Origin: Pararge aegeria | Taxonomy: Eukaryota > Arthropoda > Insecta > Lepidoptera > Nymphalidae | Length of the DNA: 64,000 bases | Assembly (NCBI RefSeq): GCF_905163445.1 | Contig: NC_053194.1 | Span: forward strand, 12,814,921 to 12,878,920 | Direction of reading: 5' to 3' | Shown: in pieces, positions 1 to 10,120 of the stretch | Numbering within the stretch: the first letter of the stretch is position 1 | How the letters are laid out: every line of letters starts with the position of its first letter | Made by a program: the position numbers and the translations under genes | Notes under the pieces: generated by a model | What the model was told of the DNA's origin: nothing | The model's database searches: none | Seen by the model: only the letters and a program-made list of their open reading frames with translations

Positions 1-95
1 GCACGCCACTGCTTCCCAGCGTGGTGATTATGGGTAATCCATCCCGTTGGGAGAGCCTTTAGTCCAGCAGTGGACAGTTACAGGCAATATTATGT
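1..95 (+). repeat. L1 retroposon 3' end, cut by window edge
   Basis: The stretch CCAGCGTGGTGATTATGGG followed by AGAGCCTTTAGTCCAGCAG matches the copy at 63902-63995. It also matches, in reverse, the copies at 4351-4775 and 39195-39310. The rest of the element lies upstream of the window. It is a 3' tail only, with no coding content. Confidence 0.75.
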
Positions 96-1159
96 TTTTC
101 TATATTTAAATCTATTTTGGTCCACCCCCCCCTAAAAATGTTTAGGTATATTTGGGTACCTTCAGTTTTTGCAAAGATTCCGTGTGCCCCTTGCTTACAA
201 CAAAAAAAGAAGAAGAAATATTTTATTGCACACGAACTTAAAAATATACATAAAGTGCCTAAATAAATAAAAAAAACACAATTTTTTTCGGTCAGAATTT
301 TCGTAAATAAAGTCCTAAAACATCAAGTGTTGTTTACAATACGTGGTGGGTCTTACGATCTAGACGAGCGAATTCATCATGAGTGTATTTTGTAGTCCTT
401 TATCTAAAGCTGATTTAACGGTAAACAATTAACTGTTAACAGAAAAACCTTGGTCAAAATATGCTACTGAGATTTTTTGGATCGATTTACCTATTGCATA
501 AGATTAGATTGAGTCGGTACTTACTCTATAATTTTTACAGAGAACTCAATCTAATCTTATCAGTATACTATAATTTTAATGGAGTACTAAGTACACATCC
601 TGGGGTAGCTGGAAGAGATCTCCTGTATATAAGCTTTCCTTTGTACACTTTATGTATCATATGTTCACAATCACAATTTATGGTACATAAATAATAAATA
701 AATAAGTAACTAATATTTGAGTTGTATTAAGACTACATGTTCTATATTCATTTCAAAAATTTCTTCTATTTGAATATACCAATAAAACGCATAACTAATG
801 AAGTATTTATATAAAGATAACTTTTTTTTAATACGTAAGGAGGTACATAACGGAATTTTTTTGCCTGATTCCCAGCCTTTATGTTTTTTTATTAATAAGA
901 TGGAATTCTTATCATTTTGGTCATAAAAGCGTCCGAGAGAGATATAGAAGTTATATTGGGACGGCGTTGACAGATGGCACTTAACTTTAATCATTTAGAG
1001 TGAAAATGGTTTTTGGAATAAAACGTTCGTAATAAGCAAAAGCTAAAGGTATCTATTACTTAATAGAAAATGCGTAAGCTCTAGAAGACCACTCAGGAAT
1101 ATTAGGCTAGAACTATTTAGCAGGAGATCTGGGTTAGATTCTCAGTTTGTATTATATAT
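96..1159. other. Unassigned AT-rich stretch
   Basis: No gene is supported. Open frames are under 100 codons and AT-rich without domain-like composition. The only clear structure is the perfect inverted repeat at 498-560. The CTTTATTGCACAC-like words near 225-260 resemble the minus-strand end of an L4 element but are too short to assign. Confidence 0.6.
498..560. repeat. Perfect 17-bp inverted repeat (hairpin)
   Basis: ATAAGATTAGATTGAGT at 498-514 is the exact reverse complement of ACTCAATCTAATCTTAT at 544-560, with a 29-bp spacer. Pairing stops on both sides. It could be a short foldback, a MITE relic or a transcribed hairpin; nothing distinguishes these. Confidence 0.85.
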
Positions 1160-1275
1160 TTGTTATCATCGCTTCAACTGGGCACATCTCTCCTCTCCCA
1201 TAGAACAGAGCGTTTAAGAGCATAGACCCATCACGCTGCTCCAATGTGGGTTAGTGGGCTTTGACGATGAGAATC
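1160..1275 (-). repeat. Repeat D fragment
   Basis: The words CACGCTGCTCCAATG, then GTTAG, preceded by a TCTCCTCTCCCA-like run, recur at 22362-22452. On the minus strand it reads CATTGGAGCAGCGTG, a common lepidopteran retroposon 3' region. Copies are short and diverged. Confidence 0.55.
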
Positions 1276-1302
1276 ATATAATGGATAATTTTATGCTCGT
1301 AG

Positions 1303-1580
1303 CGGTGATAGCCCAGTGGGTAGGACTCCGACTTCACTTTCAGCAGGCCGTGTTCGAATCCCAGCACGCTCTTCTAACTTTTCTGTTAGGCGCGCTCTAA
1401 GAAATTAAATATCATAGCTTTAACGGTAAAGAAAAACATCGCAGGGAAATCGGCATATTTCAGTTTTCTTCTTAATGTTTTCAAAGGCTTGAGAAGTCTA
1501 ACAGTCTGGGGTAGCGTGGTGGAATACGGCCTTAACCACTTTTCATTGTAAGAGGAGACCCGTGCCCTTTAAAGGGCATC
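1303..1580 (+). repeat. SINE-C, near full length
   Basis: It starts with GCGGTGATAGCCCAGTGGG (A-box-like) and carries GTTCGAATCCC (B-box-like) about 50 bp later, which together suggest a tRNA-derived pol III promoter. The body follows the family order: TTAACGGT, AAAACATCGC, GCGTGGTGGA, GGAGACCCGTGCCC. Near its end, mutation has produced the 16-bp palindrome TGCCCTTTAAAGGGCA (1563-1578). The usual (TGA)n tail is missing. Confidence 0.85.
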
Positions 1581-2084
1581 AGAGTTATCACTAATTAAAA
1601 AATTAACCCAAGTAAACTCGGAGACCTCTCTCGCTCTTTAGATTTTAAAAATTTGGTCACGACGCAGCCTTTAATAAAAAAAAATACCGCATACTAACTA
1701 ATTTGCACGTGACTTCACCGTTTCTCGACGTTCATGCGATCGTTCGGTTTTCAAAACTAAGCTAAGTATGCTTTATCATGAAACAAAATCTTACAAGCGT
1801 TCTTTTAGCGTACGAGCTGTGGAATTGTAGAATACGCTTCCAATGAGCACACAACAATCCAAATCACTGGCGGTGTTTAAGCAATTAACGCCCATTAAAT
1901 TGTCGATGACTATTAATAGCATGTATATACTTATTTATTGTTTGTATTTAAATATGTGAGTGTTGTTATTATATATATTAGTTTATTTTTTATGTACTTT
2001 TGATCTATTTGTGTGCACTAGTTTATTTATTAGTATGTAGTTATTCGCATGTATTGTGTAAATTTGTACCACCAGCAGTCTATT

Positions 2085-2252
2085 CTCCTCTTCTTTTTTC
2101 CTAATTCAAAGGTTGCCTGGCAGAGATCGCTATTAAGCGATAAGGTAGCCTTTTTGTATTCTACTTCTTTCTTTATGTTTCTGTTTTTATTATATTTTAT
2201 ATATGTTAATGTTGTGGTATACAAATAAAGAGTTGAACAATAATAATAATAA
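2085..2252 (+). repeat. L4 Jockey-like LINE 3' end
   Basis: GGTTGCCTGGCAGAGATCGC then AAGCGATAAGGTAGCC, followed by a T-rich stretch and ATACAAATAAAGAG, form a 3' UTR with a polyadenylation-like AATAAA and a (TAA)n tail. The copy inside SINE-C at 62614-62744 is its closest relative here. No reverse-transcriptase sequence remains. Confidence 0.75.
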
Positions 2253-2560
2253 TTGTTGTTCCGATCGTCGTTTCAGTCAATGGTCTTCTCGCGAAAAGCT
2301 TTGACCAACATCTTTCGCTTGGTTGTTGGATCAAGGGTCGGATACAGAAGGCAGTAAGTCCTTGAAACGGCGCATATTGTGAGGAGGTTCCTCACTCTGG
2401 AGCCCTGACCACCGGTTGCTTGGGCATTCGGCATTTTTGGGCATTTTTTTATAAATTTTTAATAGTGTTTTTTTAATTTATTTTTAAGCATTGTTAATAA
2501 TTTGAAAAAAAAGAAAAATAATAAATGATAGATATATAATAATAACGATAAAATATAGAT
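2253..2560 (+). pseudogene. L5 LINE C-terminal fragment, frameshifted
   Basis: The frame from 2255 encodes VVPIVVSVNGLLAKSFDQHL and then SLGCWIKGRIQKAV, matching the better copy at 54105-54410. A 9-bp deletion removes the LKK part of LKKLSLG. A 1-bp insertion in GCAGTAAGTCC then ends the frame early. The 3' UTR with TTTTTATAAATTTTTAATAG follows. This is a dead LINE fragment abutting the tail of the L4 copy. Confidence 0.8.
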
Positions 2561-2589
2561 TTTTTGTTTCAGTTTTTATTTCCGGTTTA

Positions 2590-2850
2590 GTAATTTCGTA
2601 AGATGGTAGAGCGGGGTAACCGGTTAGGAGTCGGTACTACGTGACATTAGCTGAATCGCTTGGCGACACGACTTTGTCGGTGGGGTGGCAACTAAGCACG
2701 GCCGGAGGCTCCCATGAGACCTAACTATAGAAAATTTAAAAATTAAATATTCCTAAATTGCCCTACCGGGGTTCGAACCTCGAACTTAAAATCACCACTT
2801 AGTAGAAACTTAATCTTCACTCTATATCCCGAACCACCTGACGCGGAGGG
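2590..2850 (-). repeat. SINE-B, reversed
   Basis: On the minus strand it reads GGTTCGAACCCCGGTAGGGC (B-box-like), an A/T-rich spacer, GGCCGTGCTTAGTTGCCACC and CCAAGCGATTCAGC, then TACCATCTTACG. This is the order of the full copies at 49672-49960 and 50379-50679. The A-box end is strongly diverged. Confidence 0.75.
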
Positions 2851-3197
2851 TCGTGTAGAATGGCGGATGAAAGAATGTCGTGTTTCGGGTCACCAGACAC
2901 GTGGATACATTTTTGGGACACGACATTAATTAAAAGTTTAGTGTCCGATGATCATGGACCCCAGAGTTTCATGTTACAATGTCGTGTAAAATTAATGAGT
3001 ATTTTGGTTGTTCAATTTTTTTATTGATAATGTTACCATAGGACTTATAACTAAACTAAGAATGCTTGCTGCATTTCCGCACTGGACAGCCAAGCTGATC
3101 CTTTGCGCAAAAAAACCAGTCCCTCTGTCTGCGAACATTTGATTATTAATTTAATAATTTAAAAGCTTGTAAAACAAATTCAAAAGTACAGGATTTG

Positions 3198-3560
3198 CAA
3201 CTCTAAAACTACTAACATCAGGTCCATTTTACTTTGACGATACACAGTTTGATATGCATAAAGGAAACTCCCTGATTGCGAGCGACCAAATCTTGTACTA
3301 CGGCTATAGGACACGTCCCTTCGAGCTCGGTTTCTATAGGGATGTTTTTTTTACATGTAATTGTAAGCCCAAGCTGATGGTTACTGGAATCCATCGCAAC
3401 ACTTCGCAGAGTAGGAGTCTGAGGGACGCGTCTTGCAATGTGCAGCCCTGTGTCAATCAATCTGAGACCTAGCCGAAGATACTTTCCCGAAAAGCTGTGT
3501 CACGGAAAGCACTACCACGGAAAGGTCTACCACTACTACTGATTATAATAACCTTTTCTG
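3198..3560 (+). repeat. Repeat R 3' part plus unassigned flank
   Basis: GGTCCATTTTACTTTGACGA recurs at about 30690 and, diverged, near 51200. Here it is followed by GTTTGATATGC and GATTGCGAGCG, similar to 30710-30750. Beyond about 3290 the sequence is found only here and has no recognisable product; two overlapping frames of 70-80 codons on opposite strands are not convincing genes. Confidence 0.5.
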
Positions 3561-3936
3561 AACAAACCAAATGCTCTAAGCAATTAGCGCGGATAAGTGA
3601 AAATGAAAATAGCTCATCGGAACTATTATGATTTTCGTATGTTAATCAAAGGAAGTAAACATTCCGAACCTCTGTAACATACGTCGAACCATGTTTGAGT
3701 GTGTAAACAAAATTGCACACAGATCGGTATAGAGAAGCCGTAGTATAAACAACGCCATTGCATATTGACTTAGGCAACATTTTGTGTGGGCGGGCGGGTC
3801 AACGACCCCGGAAACATAGCATACAATGTAAGATTAAAAAGTGCTACCATTGTTATTGTGAATTAGGAGTAACACTCTGATAAAACAGCTGCACTTGATA
3901 AACTTTGTGACTTACTTGATTTTTCGTTGTCCCTGG

Positions 3937-3986
3937 TGCAGTGGCGAACGCTGTGGTCTTATAACAGGGACGTCCAGGGTTCTTTA
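3937..3986 (+). repeat. SINE-B head fragment
   Basis: TGGTGCAGTGGCGAACGCTG and TGGTCTTATAA match the head at 58793-58985, ending in CCAGGGTTC. Only the tRNA-like head remains. The flank GACTGTTTTTTAGAACTTTA (4005-4030) recurs at 43651-43675 in a different context. Confidence 0.65.
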
Positions 3987-4350
3987 AAAACTTGTCGTGT
4001 GTCTGACTGTTTTTTAGAACTTTAAAACTTTTTTACTACATACTTATAATTTTTGAATTTTCTCTGGTCTGTTGTTGGAAGCTTTGTCTGGGGCTTATCA
4101 CCCAGTTCCGACAAAGTTCTGCATCTTAAAGAGTTAGCGTTCCGTTATGGTCTGATGTGTGCACTTTTTGATTTTCCAAACCTTTTCATATTGCAGCATT
4201 TTGGATACCTATTTCTTCGCATTTTTTATCGAGGATATCTTTTGCTCTTGACTCCTAAGCTATAGCTTATAGCTGCAAATCTAACAGTTTTTCAATAAAG
4301 AGTAATGCAGGCGGGGAAAAACCTAAGTAATCAACAGTTTTTAGTTTTGT

Positions 4351-4416
4351 ACATCATCATCATTATCATTAAAAGTCTATAACAGTCCACTGCTGCACAA
4401 AAGGCCTCTCCCAATA
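4351..4416 (-). repeat. L1 3' tail, part 1 of an interrupted copy
   Basis: Reading the minus strand, GAGAGGCCTTTTGTGCAGC and GTGGACTGTTATAGAC run into a (TGATGA)n tail at 4351-4375. The element resumes at 4591 after a SINE-A insertion. Confidence 0.75.
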
Positions 4417-4590
4417 TATATATTTTTTTTTTATTTATTATTTATAAATAAATGAAAAGAAATTATACTACGACAATACACGCATCGCAATCTAGCCCCA
4501 AAGTAAGCGCAGCTTGGGTTGTGATTACTAAGATGACTGATGAATATTTTTATGAATAATGTACATAAATACTTATAATATACATTTATG
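4417..4590 (-). repeat. SINE-A, 5'-truncated, nested in L1
   Basis: ACTACGACAATACACGCATC, CATCT/AATCTAGCCCCAAAGT and GATGACTGATGAATATTTTT are the 3' half of SINE-A on the minus strand, with an A/T-rich tail at 4425-4460. The tRNA-like head is absent, as expected for a truncated retroposition. It separates the two halves of an L1 copy. Confidence 0.8.
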
Positions 4591-4775
4591 GGAGGGTTCG
4601 CCCTCAATCACCACCGCTGGACAGGCGGATTGGTGATCGCAGGAGATGGTAATAGTAGTACAGAGAGCGCTGCTGTCCGTCATCATCGTCGTCGTTACAT
4701 TCCCTTAGTCGCCTCTTACGACTGCCGCGGGCGTGCGTGGTGGTGACAACTGTATTCTGATCACCACACAGCAGT
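4591..4775 (-). repeat. L1 body, part 2 of an interrupted copy
   Basis: GGGAGGGTTCGCCCTCAATC and GGATTGGTGATCGCAGG continue the L1 consensus. Then CATTCCCTTAGTCGCCTCTT and GTATTCTGATC give the reverse complement of its 5' part (GATCAGAATAC...GAGGCGACTAAGGGAATG). Together with 4351-4416 this is the most complete L1 copy here. Confidence 0.75.
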
Positions 4776-6001
4776 AGTTTTTTACAGAAATCTATATATA
4801 CCTCACTGCTTTCTAGCAGGTCTTAGCTTTAGCTTAAAAAAGGTCTATAATGAAATTAACATAAAATAGACCTACACATACCCGAAAAATATAATACCCC
4901 TTTGACGCAGTTGGGTAAATCTAAGCACCTCATTTAGAAGTCGTGTCCTATTCAACACTACGTATAGGTAATAGGCATACAATCGACATCGGCACATTAT
5001 GAGAGACGAGGGAATGGCGTCATCAATTCTCTTTATAGGCACTTTTCCTTCCCATCATCACTATCTTGCCTGGGCGGGACGTTAAATTTTACGAGGCTGA
5101 CTCATTTGAAGCGGGCTATGCTATTAGTCATTTACAATGATAAAATCCGATATTTTCCAAACGATTTTCTTGTTGATTCCGAACGTTTCTAAGTAAGTTA
5201 CTTCCTCGTTGGAATAAAATTAGCGTGTTCGGTTACGGATATCGTGGTCCTAGGGCTACTTAAAGTTAGAAATAACATTAGACATTAGGATTAATAAAAC
5301 CAAGGAACGATGTCAGAGTAAAGTGTTTTGAACTCTCAGCTGAAGTGTAATAACACTGAATAATAATTCCGGCTTTATTCAACTTTTATTTCGAAGATTT
5401 TTTTTTAATGTTTTTTTTAATTGAGTGAAAATGTAGTTTTTAATTTTTTTTTTTTAATTAATTGAAAAAAATTTAAATTTACTTAAATAGATATATTTAA
5501 ATGAATTAGGCTATTTAAGTAAATTCACAATTTTTTCACTCATAGTCTAAAGTTTAAGTTAGTATATAAAATGAAATTATCCATAAAAAGCTGCCTCGAT
5601 ATTCCTATTTTGTGGCGAGACTTTAGGGTGGGTAATATATTTACAATGGGGAATTTAGATTAAAGCTTCCGAGAGAGCTTGTCAGCCCGCAGTTATACAG
5701 GCAGTTCGAACTTTGTTCCTGTAAAATGGATACTCACTGTACATAAACCGTATTATAGCGCTGTAGGGATCTAAGAACATTTTGCACTGCAACTAAACTT
5801 ATTCTAATTTAACTTGATCTACATGCAATAGGCAAAGCATTGAAGACTGTCCATATTTCGGTGAGGCTGAACTAAGCGATATTTGAGTTCATGGAATTTG
5901 AATCAGAGAGTAGTACTCGTGGAGGTAGAGAACCTGTAATAGGAATGGATGGAGGAATGTGCATTGCTCTAACTATATAGCTTAATATGAATTTACTGTG
6001 A
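4776..6001. other. Unassigned AT-rich stretch with one inverted repeat
   Basis: No gene or family was recognised. A 15-bp perfect inverted repeat (5476-5490 against 5511-5525, core ACTTAAATAG/CTATTTAAGT) sits in a very AT-rich run with long T tracts (5395-5460). Confidence 0.6.
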
Positions 6002-6196
6002 GATGGTGCTAACAAAAAAAATACCCGCTTGTGGGTTCTTTTAAGACCAGGGTGCGTTTGAAACCCTTTAGGGTTAAGTTGGTTTAAGAAGTTATCACCA
6101 TCCCCTTATAATTATGTGAAAAAATATGTATGAACGCTTCATAAGTGATAGGCGCCTACATGAATAAAGAAATTTTGAATTTGAATTTGAATTTGA
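6002..6196 (+). repeat. L3 LINE 3' UTR and tail
   Basis: GACCAGGGTGCGTTTGAAAC matches the reversed copy at 40985-41030. Then ACGCTTCATAAGTG, GCCTACATGAATAAAG and the (GAATTT)n tail match 13690-13742 and 14050-14115. It is a 5'-truncated CR1-like LINE without coding sequence. Confidence 0.75.
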
Positions 6197-6324
6197 GGGT
6201 AAATCTTGTGCCTCAGGTGTTGGAGAGGAAACAGAAACGGGGTAAGGAATCTAAAGGCATGTACCTTGCTGTTCTGAGAAGAACGGTTAGTTAAATAGAG
6301 TTTTAGGTTAGCGAGGAGTGTCAT

Positions 6325-6600
6325 CTTCATCATATCAACACATTACTGGCCCACTACAGAGCACGGGTCTCCAGCCACAATGAGAAGGGGTAAAGGCCAC
6401 CACGTTGGCCCAGTGCGGATTGGTGGACTTCACACACCTTTGAGAACATTATGAAAATGTATATGGAACTCAGGTATGCAGGTTTCCTTACGATGTTTTC
6501 CTTCACCGTTGAAGCAAGTGATATTTTAATTGCTTAAAACACACATAACTTAGAAGTCGAGTTCCTACGCACTGCGCTGGAGTGTAGGTACCTACCTATG
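6325..6600 (-). repeat. SINE-C, reversed
   Basis: ATTACTGGCCCACTACAGAG, GGCCCAGTGCGGATTGGTGG, CACACACCTTTGAGAACATT and TTTTCCTTCACCGTTGAAGC follow the family in reverse. A small extra piece (ATGTATATGG) lies in the segment after GAACATTATG. The tRNA-like head has decayed past recognition. Confidence 0.85.
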
Positions 6601-6670
6601 CTGGGTGAAATTGGGTGTTTTACTATTCATAAGGATTTCCTCATACAGCAAAACAAATGATGGACTATTC

Positions 6671-6795
6671 TTAGTGCGGTGGTGGCAGATCAGAATTTCT
6701 CTCTTTGTACGAGGCCTCTAAGGGAATATAACGGAGAGCGTCATCTGAGCTACTACTACCACTGCAAATACCAACCTGTCTGCCCAGCGTTGTGA
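6671..6795 (+). repeat. L1 5' part, truncated
   Basis: GTGGTGGCAGATCAGAAT, then GTACGAGG and CTAAGGGAATATAACGGAG, match 29205-29290. It reaches CTGCCCAGCGT and then switches to ACATACACACGCACACAAG plus a (TA)n run, the 3' tail of repeat K (compare 37260-37300). A junction of two retroposon 3' ends is the simplest reading. Confidence 0.65.
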
Positions 6796-6836
6796 CATAC
6801 ACACGCACACAAGAAATATATATATAAATATAACTG

Positions 6837-7923
6837 TAGACTACTAGAGTATTCGAATAAGCAACGGGTCCATTCAAACCACGTAAACACTCATTGCGTT
6901 CTCTAATCAATAGGCACGAGCTTTCAAACGACTTTATTGGCCACGTCGAAACTTCTCATAATAGGTGTCTAACATAAGGGGTGATATTTTGGGACTGCTT
7001 AGTTAGTGGAGTCGCCAAAGCAGTATCAGTATTCATGATCATGAAAAACTTATTGTTCAATATTTTTTTCCTGATCTGTCAATGAATTATTTTAGAGAAA
7101 TAACTGTACAAACGTTACACTCAAGAACGGCCACGAAATATAATAAATAATAGTGGGACGGGAATGATTCTCAGATAACCGAGCGTGTATAAGTTTTATT
7201 GAAAATCTCTGCGTGTTTTTCTTTTCTTTGAAAGGAGGTTTGATTTTTTATAGCTGAGGTATTCGCTTCATATACCGTTCCATAAAATCACCCATTCTAT
7301 GAGCAAAGTCAATTGGTACACGCCCTATTTGTAAATTTACGTAACTCATACGACTTTATTGACCAAAAGTTGACGTCTAATGTACGACAGGGCATTTCAC
7401 AGTCGGCGAAGCAGACCTGCAGGGTAATTGCATACCGCACTTGTAACGAGGACTTTTAATATATTCTAAAGCAATTAGAAGATTTTAAGTGTAAATTTCA
7501 ATCACTCGGATCCGCTGTAAAGCTTCCTATATAAGCTAAGAATCGCTAGGTACGAGCACAATGAATTAAGCTAGGATCAGTTCATAAAGAAGATGGAAAA
7601 TCGTAGGGATGTAAAGGCGACCTTTTCGGAAGGAAGAAAAATCGTCTTTATTGTCACACATTTGCGTAATATTTTAACATAACATATAAATTTGTTGCTG
7701 CAAGCAATGTCAACATTAGAATGGGAGAGCCTACGTCAAGAGAGGGATCGTGCCTTGAGTGTACTGATAAATATATATTGCTTTATAGTGTACATATAAT
7801 TGGCAATACCTTAAAACATATCCTTAATTATTTTGGCAGTACAAGATGACCTCATACCTACTATTGCTTAGTTTTTGCACTATTAAAAAGCAAATTATAA
7901 TTTAAATCATCATATTTGGCATA
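6837..7923. other. Unassigned stretch
   Basis: No repeat family shared with the rest of the window and no coding signal was recognised. The open frames are short and AT-rich. Confidence 0.5.
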
Positions 7924-8047
7924 TAATAATAATAATAACCACTTTATTTATCTATCATTTATTTATATATATATTTTTTTTAACATTTCAACAGTGAAAT
8001 AATAAAAGAAAAAGAAAAAACACTATTCAAAATTTATAAAAAAAAAA
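7924..8047 (-). repeat. L5 3' UTR, part 1 of an interrupted copy
   Basis: TATCATTTATTTAT, AACACTATTCAAAATTTATA and a run of A are the reverse complement of the L5 3' UTR (TATAAATTTTTAATAGTG at 2447-2467 and 54470-54490). The (TAATAA)n tail is at 7924-7940. The LINE continues at 8434. Confidence 0.7.
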
Positions 8048-8433
8048 ATACTGTGCAATTTAACTACACACGGCGGAAGTGTAACTTCTGAAAAGTAGCC
8101 TACGAGTGATTGAGGTGGACGTAGAGTATCAGAACTATTAGGATAAATGTAATGTTTATTATCGAGTTTCCATGGTAACTAGAATAGGTAAAAAAAAATG
8201 TAATGTTTTCTATCTCACTCTGTCCTTTACATTTATGTGTTTGTTTCTTTATCTAGTAATAGATAAAATAGTATGTATATCTCATCTAGTCTCATTCTTT
8301 GCCGGCTTCATCCTACATATTTTTGTACTTGTGTCTCTCACCTGTCGTTTTTTCCGTTGCATCCGGTTTGAAATCACAACGATTCTAAAGAAGTTTCACT
8401 TCAAAAAATCATTCCTCCACTTGGCTTTTGAGT
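8048..8433 (+). mobile_element. Repeat F copy 1, inserted in L5
   Basis: From CTGTGCAATTTA through GGCGGAAGTGTAACTTCT, GAGTATCAGAACTATTAGG and TTTCTATCTCACTCTGTCC it matches 18710-18925 closely. After about 8250 the two copies differ. It splits an L5 3' UTR, and a TA dinucleotide sits at both boundaries, which would fit a TA-duplicating DNA transposon. No terminal inverted repeat was visible at these boundaries, so the class is open. An 87-codon frame over it is probably incidental. Confidence 0.6.
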
Positions 8434-8476
8434 AACCAAGCAACCAGTGGTCAGGGCTCCAGAACACATTATTATT
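8434..8476 (-). repeat. L5 3' UTR, part 2 of an interrupted copy
   Basis: AACCAAGCAACCAGTGGTCA and GGGCTCCAGA are the reverse complement of the L5 stretch just after the stop codon (compare 2395-2425 and 37880-37900). This shows that the F copy sits inside one LINE copy. Confidence 0.7.
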
Positions 8477-9227
8477 ATTATGTGGCAAAACTGTTAATTT
8501 TGCTAATTAATTAATTTACAATGCATTTTTATTTCAGTAAAAAAAGTAGCTCACATCTTTTGTAATCAAGTCATTGCGAGCACAATGGTTTTCACAATAA
8601 GCGATTGCAATTGCGATTGCGTTGCCGAATGGATTTGCCCCAGACGCAAGTTCTTAGGTTTTGCGTTTATTACGTCGTCAAAGAGTTTGTTTTCGTGTGG
8701 CCCGCCGGTCGTTCGCTTTGTTACGAGTTTGTATAACGTCTGATACCACATCCCGTCTACTAATTAATTAGGATTACGGCTAAGGCGCGTTCAGTGCGCG
8801 TCAGATAGAACTTTGCGTCGTATGACACAGAACCGCAGCCTTAAATCATTATGACCCTTAAATTCCGTCTAATCCTTACTTAGCTTTGCCCACTTTTTTA
8901 TTGTTTGGAGACAGGAGTTTAGCGTTTGAATAATTTTAGTCATATTCCATGGATAAATAAGATGCAATTTAGTTTCTTGTTTCTAGGTGAAAATTTAGAG
9001 GTCCTTTCGGCTTTGGTTTTCTCAGTCACTTTTATGTTAATAGTAGTAGTACGTAGTCTTGAAATCAAGATAAAAAATGCATCGCTTAGGCTGAATTATT
9101 GTTTAGCATCATGAGTTCGAAACTATAAGAAAACTTACAGTAGGAAAATAACTTTATTTGTTTAGATAGATTCAAAAATAACAATCATAGATATATAGAC
9201 AACAATCCTAACCGTATTCGGTCACAG
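8477..9227. other. Unassigned stretch
   Basis: A somewhat GC-richer patch at 8566-8750 carries a 61-codon minus-strand frame with mixed composition, but no motif, splice context or second copy supports a gene. The rest is AT-rich. Confidence 0.45.
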
Positions 9228-9592
9228 CGACTGTTTCGGACTCCGGCTGAGAGCGCCGCTGGTGAGCCCTTAGATGACTCGTATAACCTGATTTTGTGCT
9301 AAACGTACGGCTGCATTCGCTACACGTCAACACACCGCAATGTAGTTATATGATTAGGCCGCTGGTTGTCGGGCCTTTAGTCGCCTCAACTCAAACTTCG
9401 TCACGTTCGTGTTTACTAAGCGCCACCAATGTGAGCGGTCTTTCGTAAAGGTCTCCCATCTTGCCGGAGCTATGGAACATTGCTTCATATGACGCTTCAG
9501 CACATCTTTATACCGCAGAAGCTGGCCGCCTTGTTTCCGCTTGTCATCTTGCAGTTCGGAGTAGAAGATGCGCTTTAGCGATGCGAGTTTAG
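9228..9592 (-). pseudogene. L6 non-LTR retrotransposon C-terminus with C2H2 finger
   Basis: On the minus strand the frame reads FYSELQDDKRKQGGQLLRYK, then DVLKRHMKQCSI and WETFTKDRSHWW, then FELRRLKARQ. This follows the pattern of the C-terminal region after the reverse-transcriptase domain in some animal LINEs (GG..RYKD.LK..LK...W...A.DR..W). A stop (TAA) and a frame change follow. The shifted frame then encodes TCSECSRTFSTKSGYTSHLR and AH, a canonical Cx2C-x12-Hx3H zinc finger. The order (thumb-like region, then finger near the C-terminus) fits LINE ORF2 proteins. It is clearly inactivated. A host zinc-finger gene is the alternative, but the upstream RYKD segment argues against it. Confidence 0.7.
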
Positions 9593-9994
9593 ATAGATAT
9601 AATCGATAACACTGATTATCTACTTAAGTGATGTCATAATATTTCCAGTATCATCATCATCATAATAACAGCGGGATAAGGAACTTTAAAAAAGAATATT
9701 TAAAATTACAGTTTTCATAATCCTAAAATAAGGATTGTAATTCTTGAACAAGAGTGTCAAAATTATTAAAATAACATTGATGTAAGGGATATTAAACCTT
9801 TCTGATTTTCTTGTTAGAGCCTGGTGATATAGAGCATATGCTTAACACGTAACTTCAATGCGGGTATGGCGGGGCTACGAATTTTTAGTTAACGATTACT
9901 TTTATCGGTTAATTATTGTATTTTTTAAAACTAATATATTGGTTTTCCTTTCTTTCTTTTTATCTTTCTGTGTGGTTCATCTTTCTTATCCCGC

Positions 9995-10120
9995 TTAATT
10001 GGTTGACTGAAAGTGATCAATGCCAGTGATAAAGCTGCCCTTACGCCCTATATTAGTTCATTAGCTTTATTTCCTGTGTTGTTTCTTTTCGTATTATTTT
10101 GCGTAATAAAGACATTTTTT
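9995..10120 (+). repeat. Possible L4-like LINE 3' end
   Basis: TTGGTTGACTGAAAGTGATC, AGTGATAAAGCTGCCC and GCGTAATAAAGACA followed by T-rich sequence resemble the L4 layout (GGTTGCCTGGAAGAGATCGC, GCGATAAGGCCGCC, AATAAAG). It is diverged, so the assignment is tentative. Confidence 0.45.

Noticed and set aside
1563..1578. 16-bp palindrome TGCCCTTTAAAGGGCA as a regulatory site
   Set aside because: It arose by mutation in the SINE-C GTGCCCTGTAGTGGGC segment; other copies lack it.
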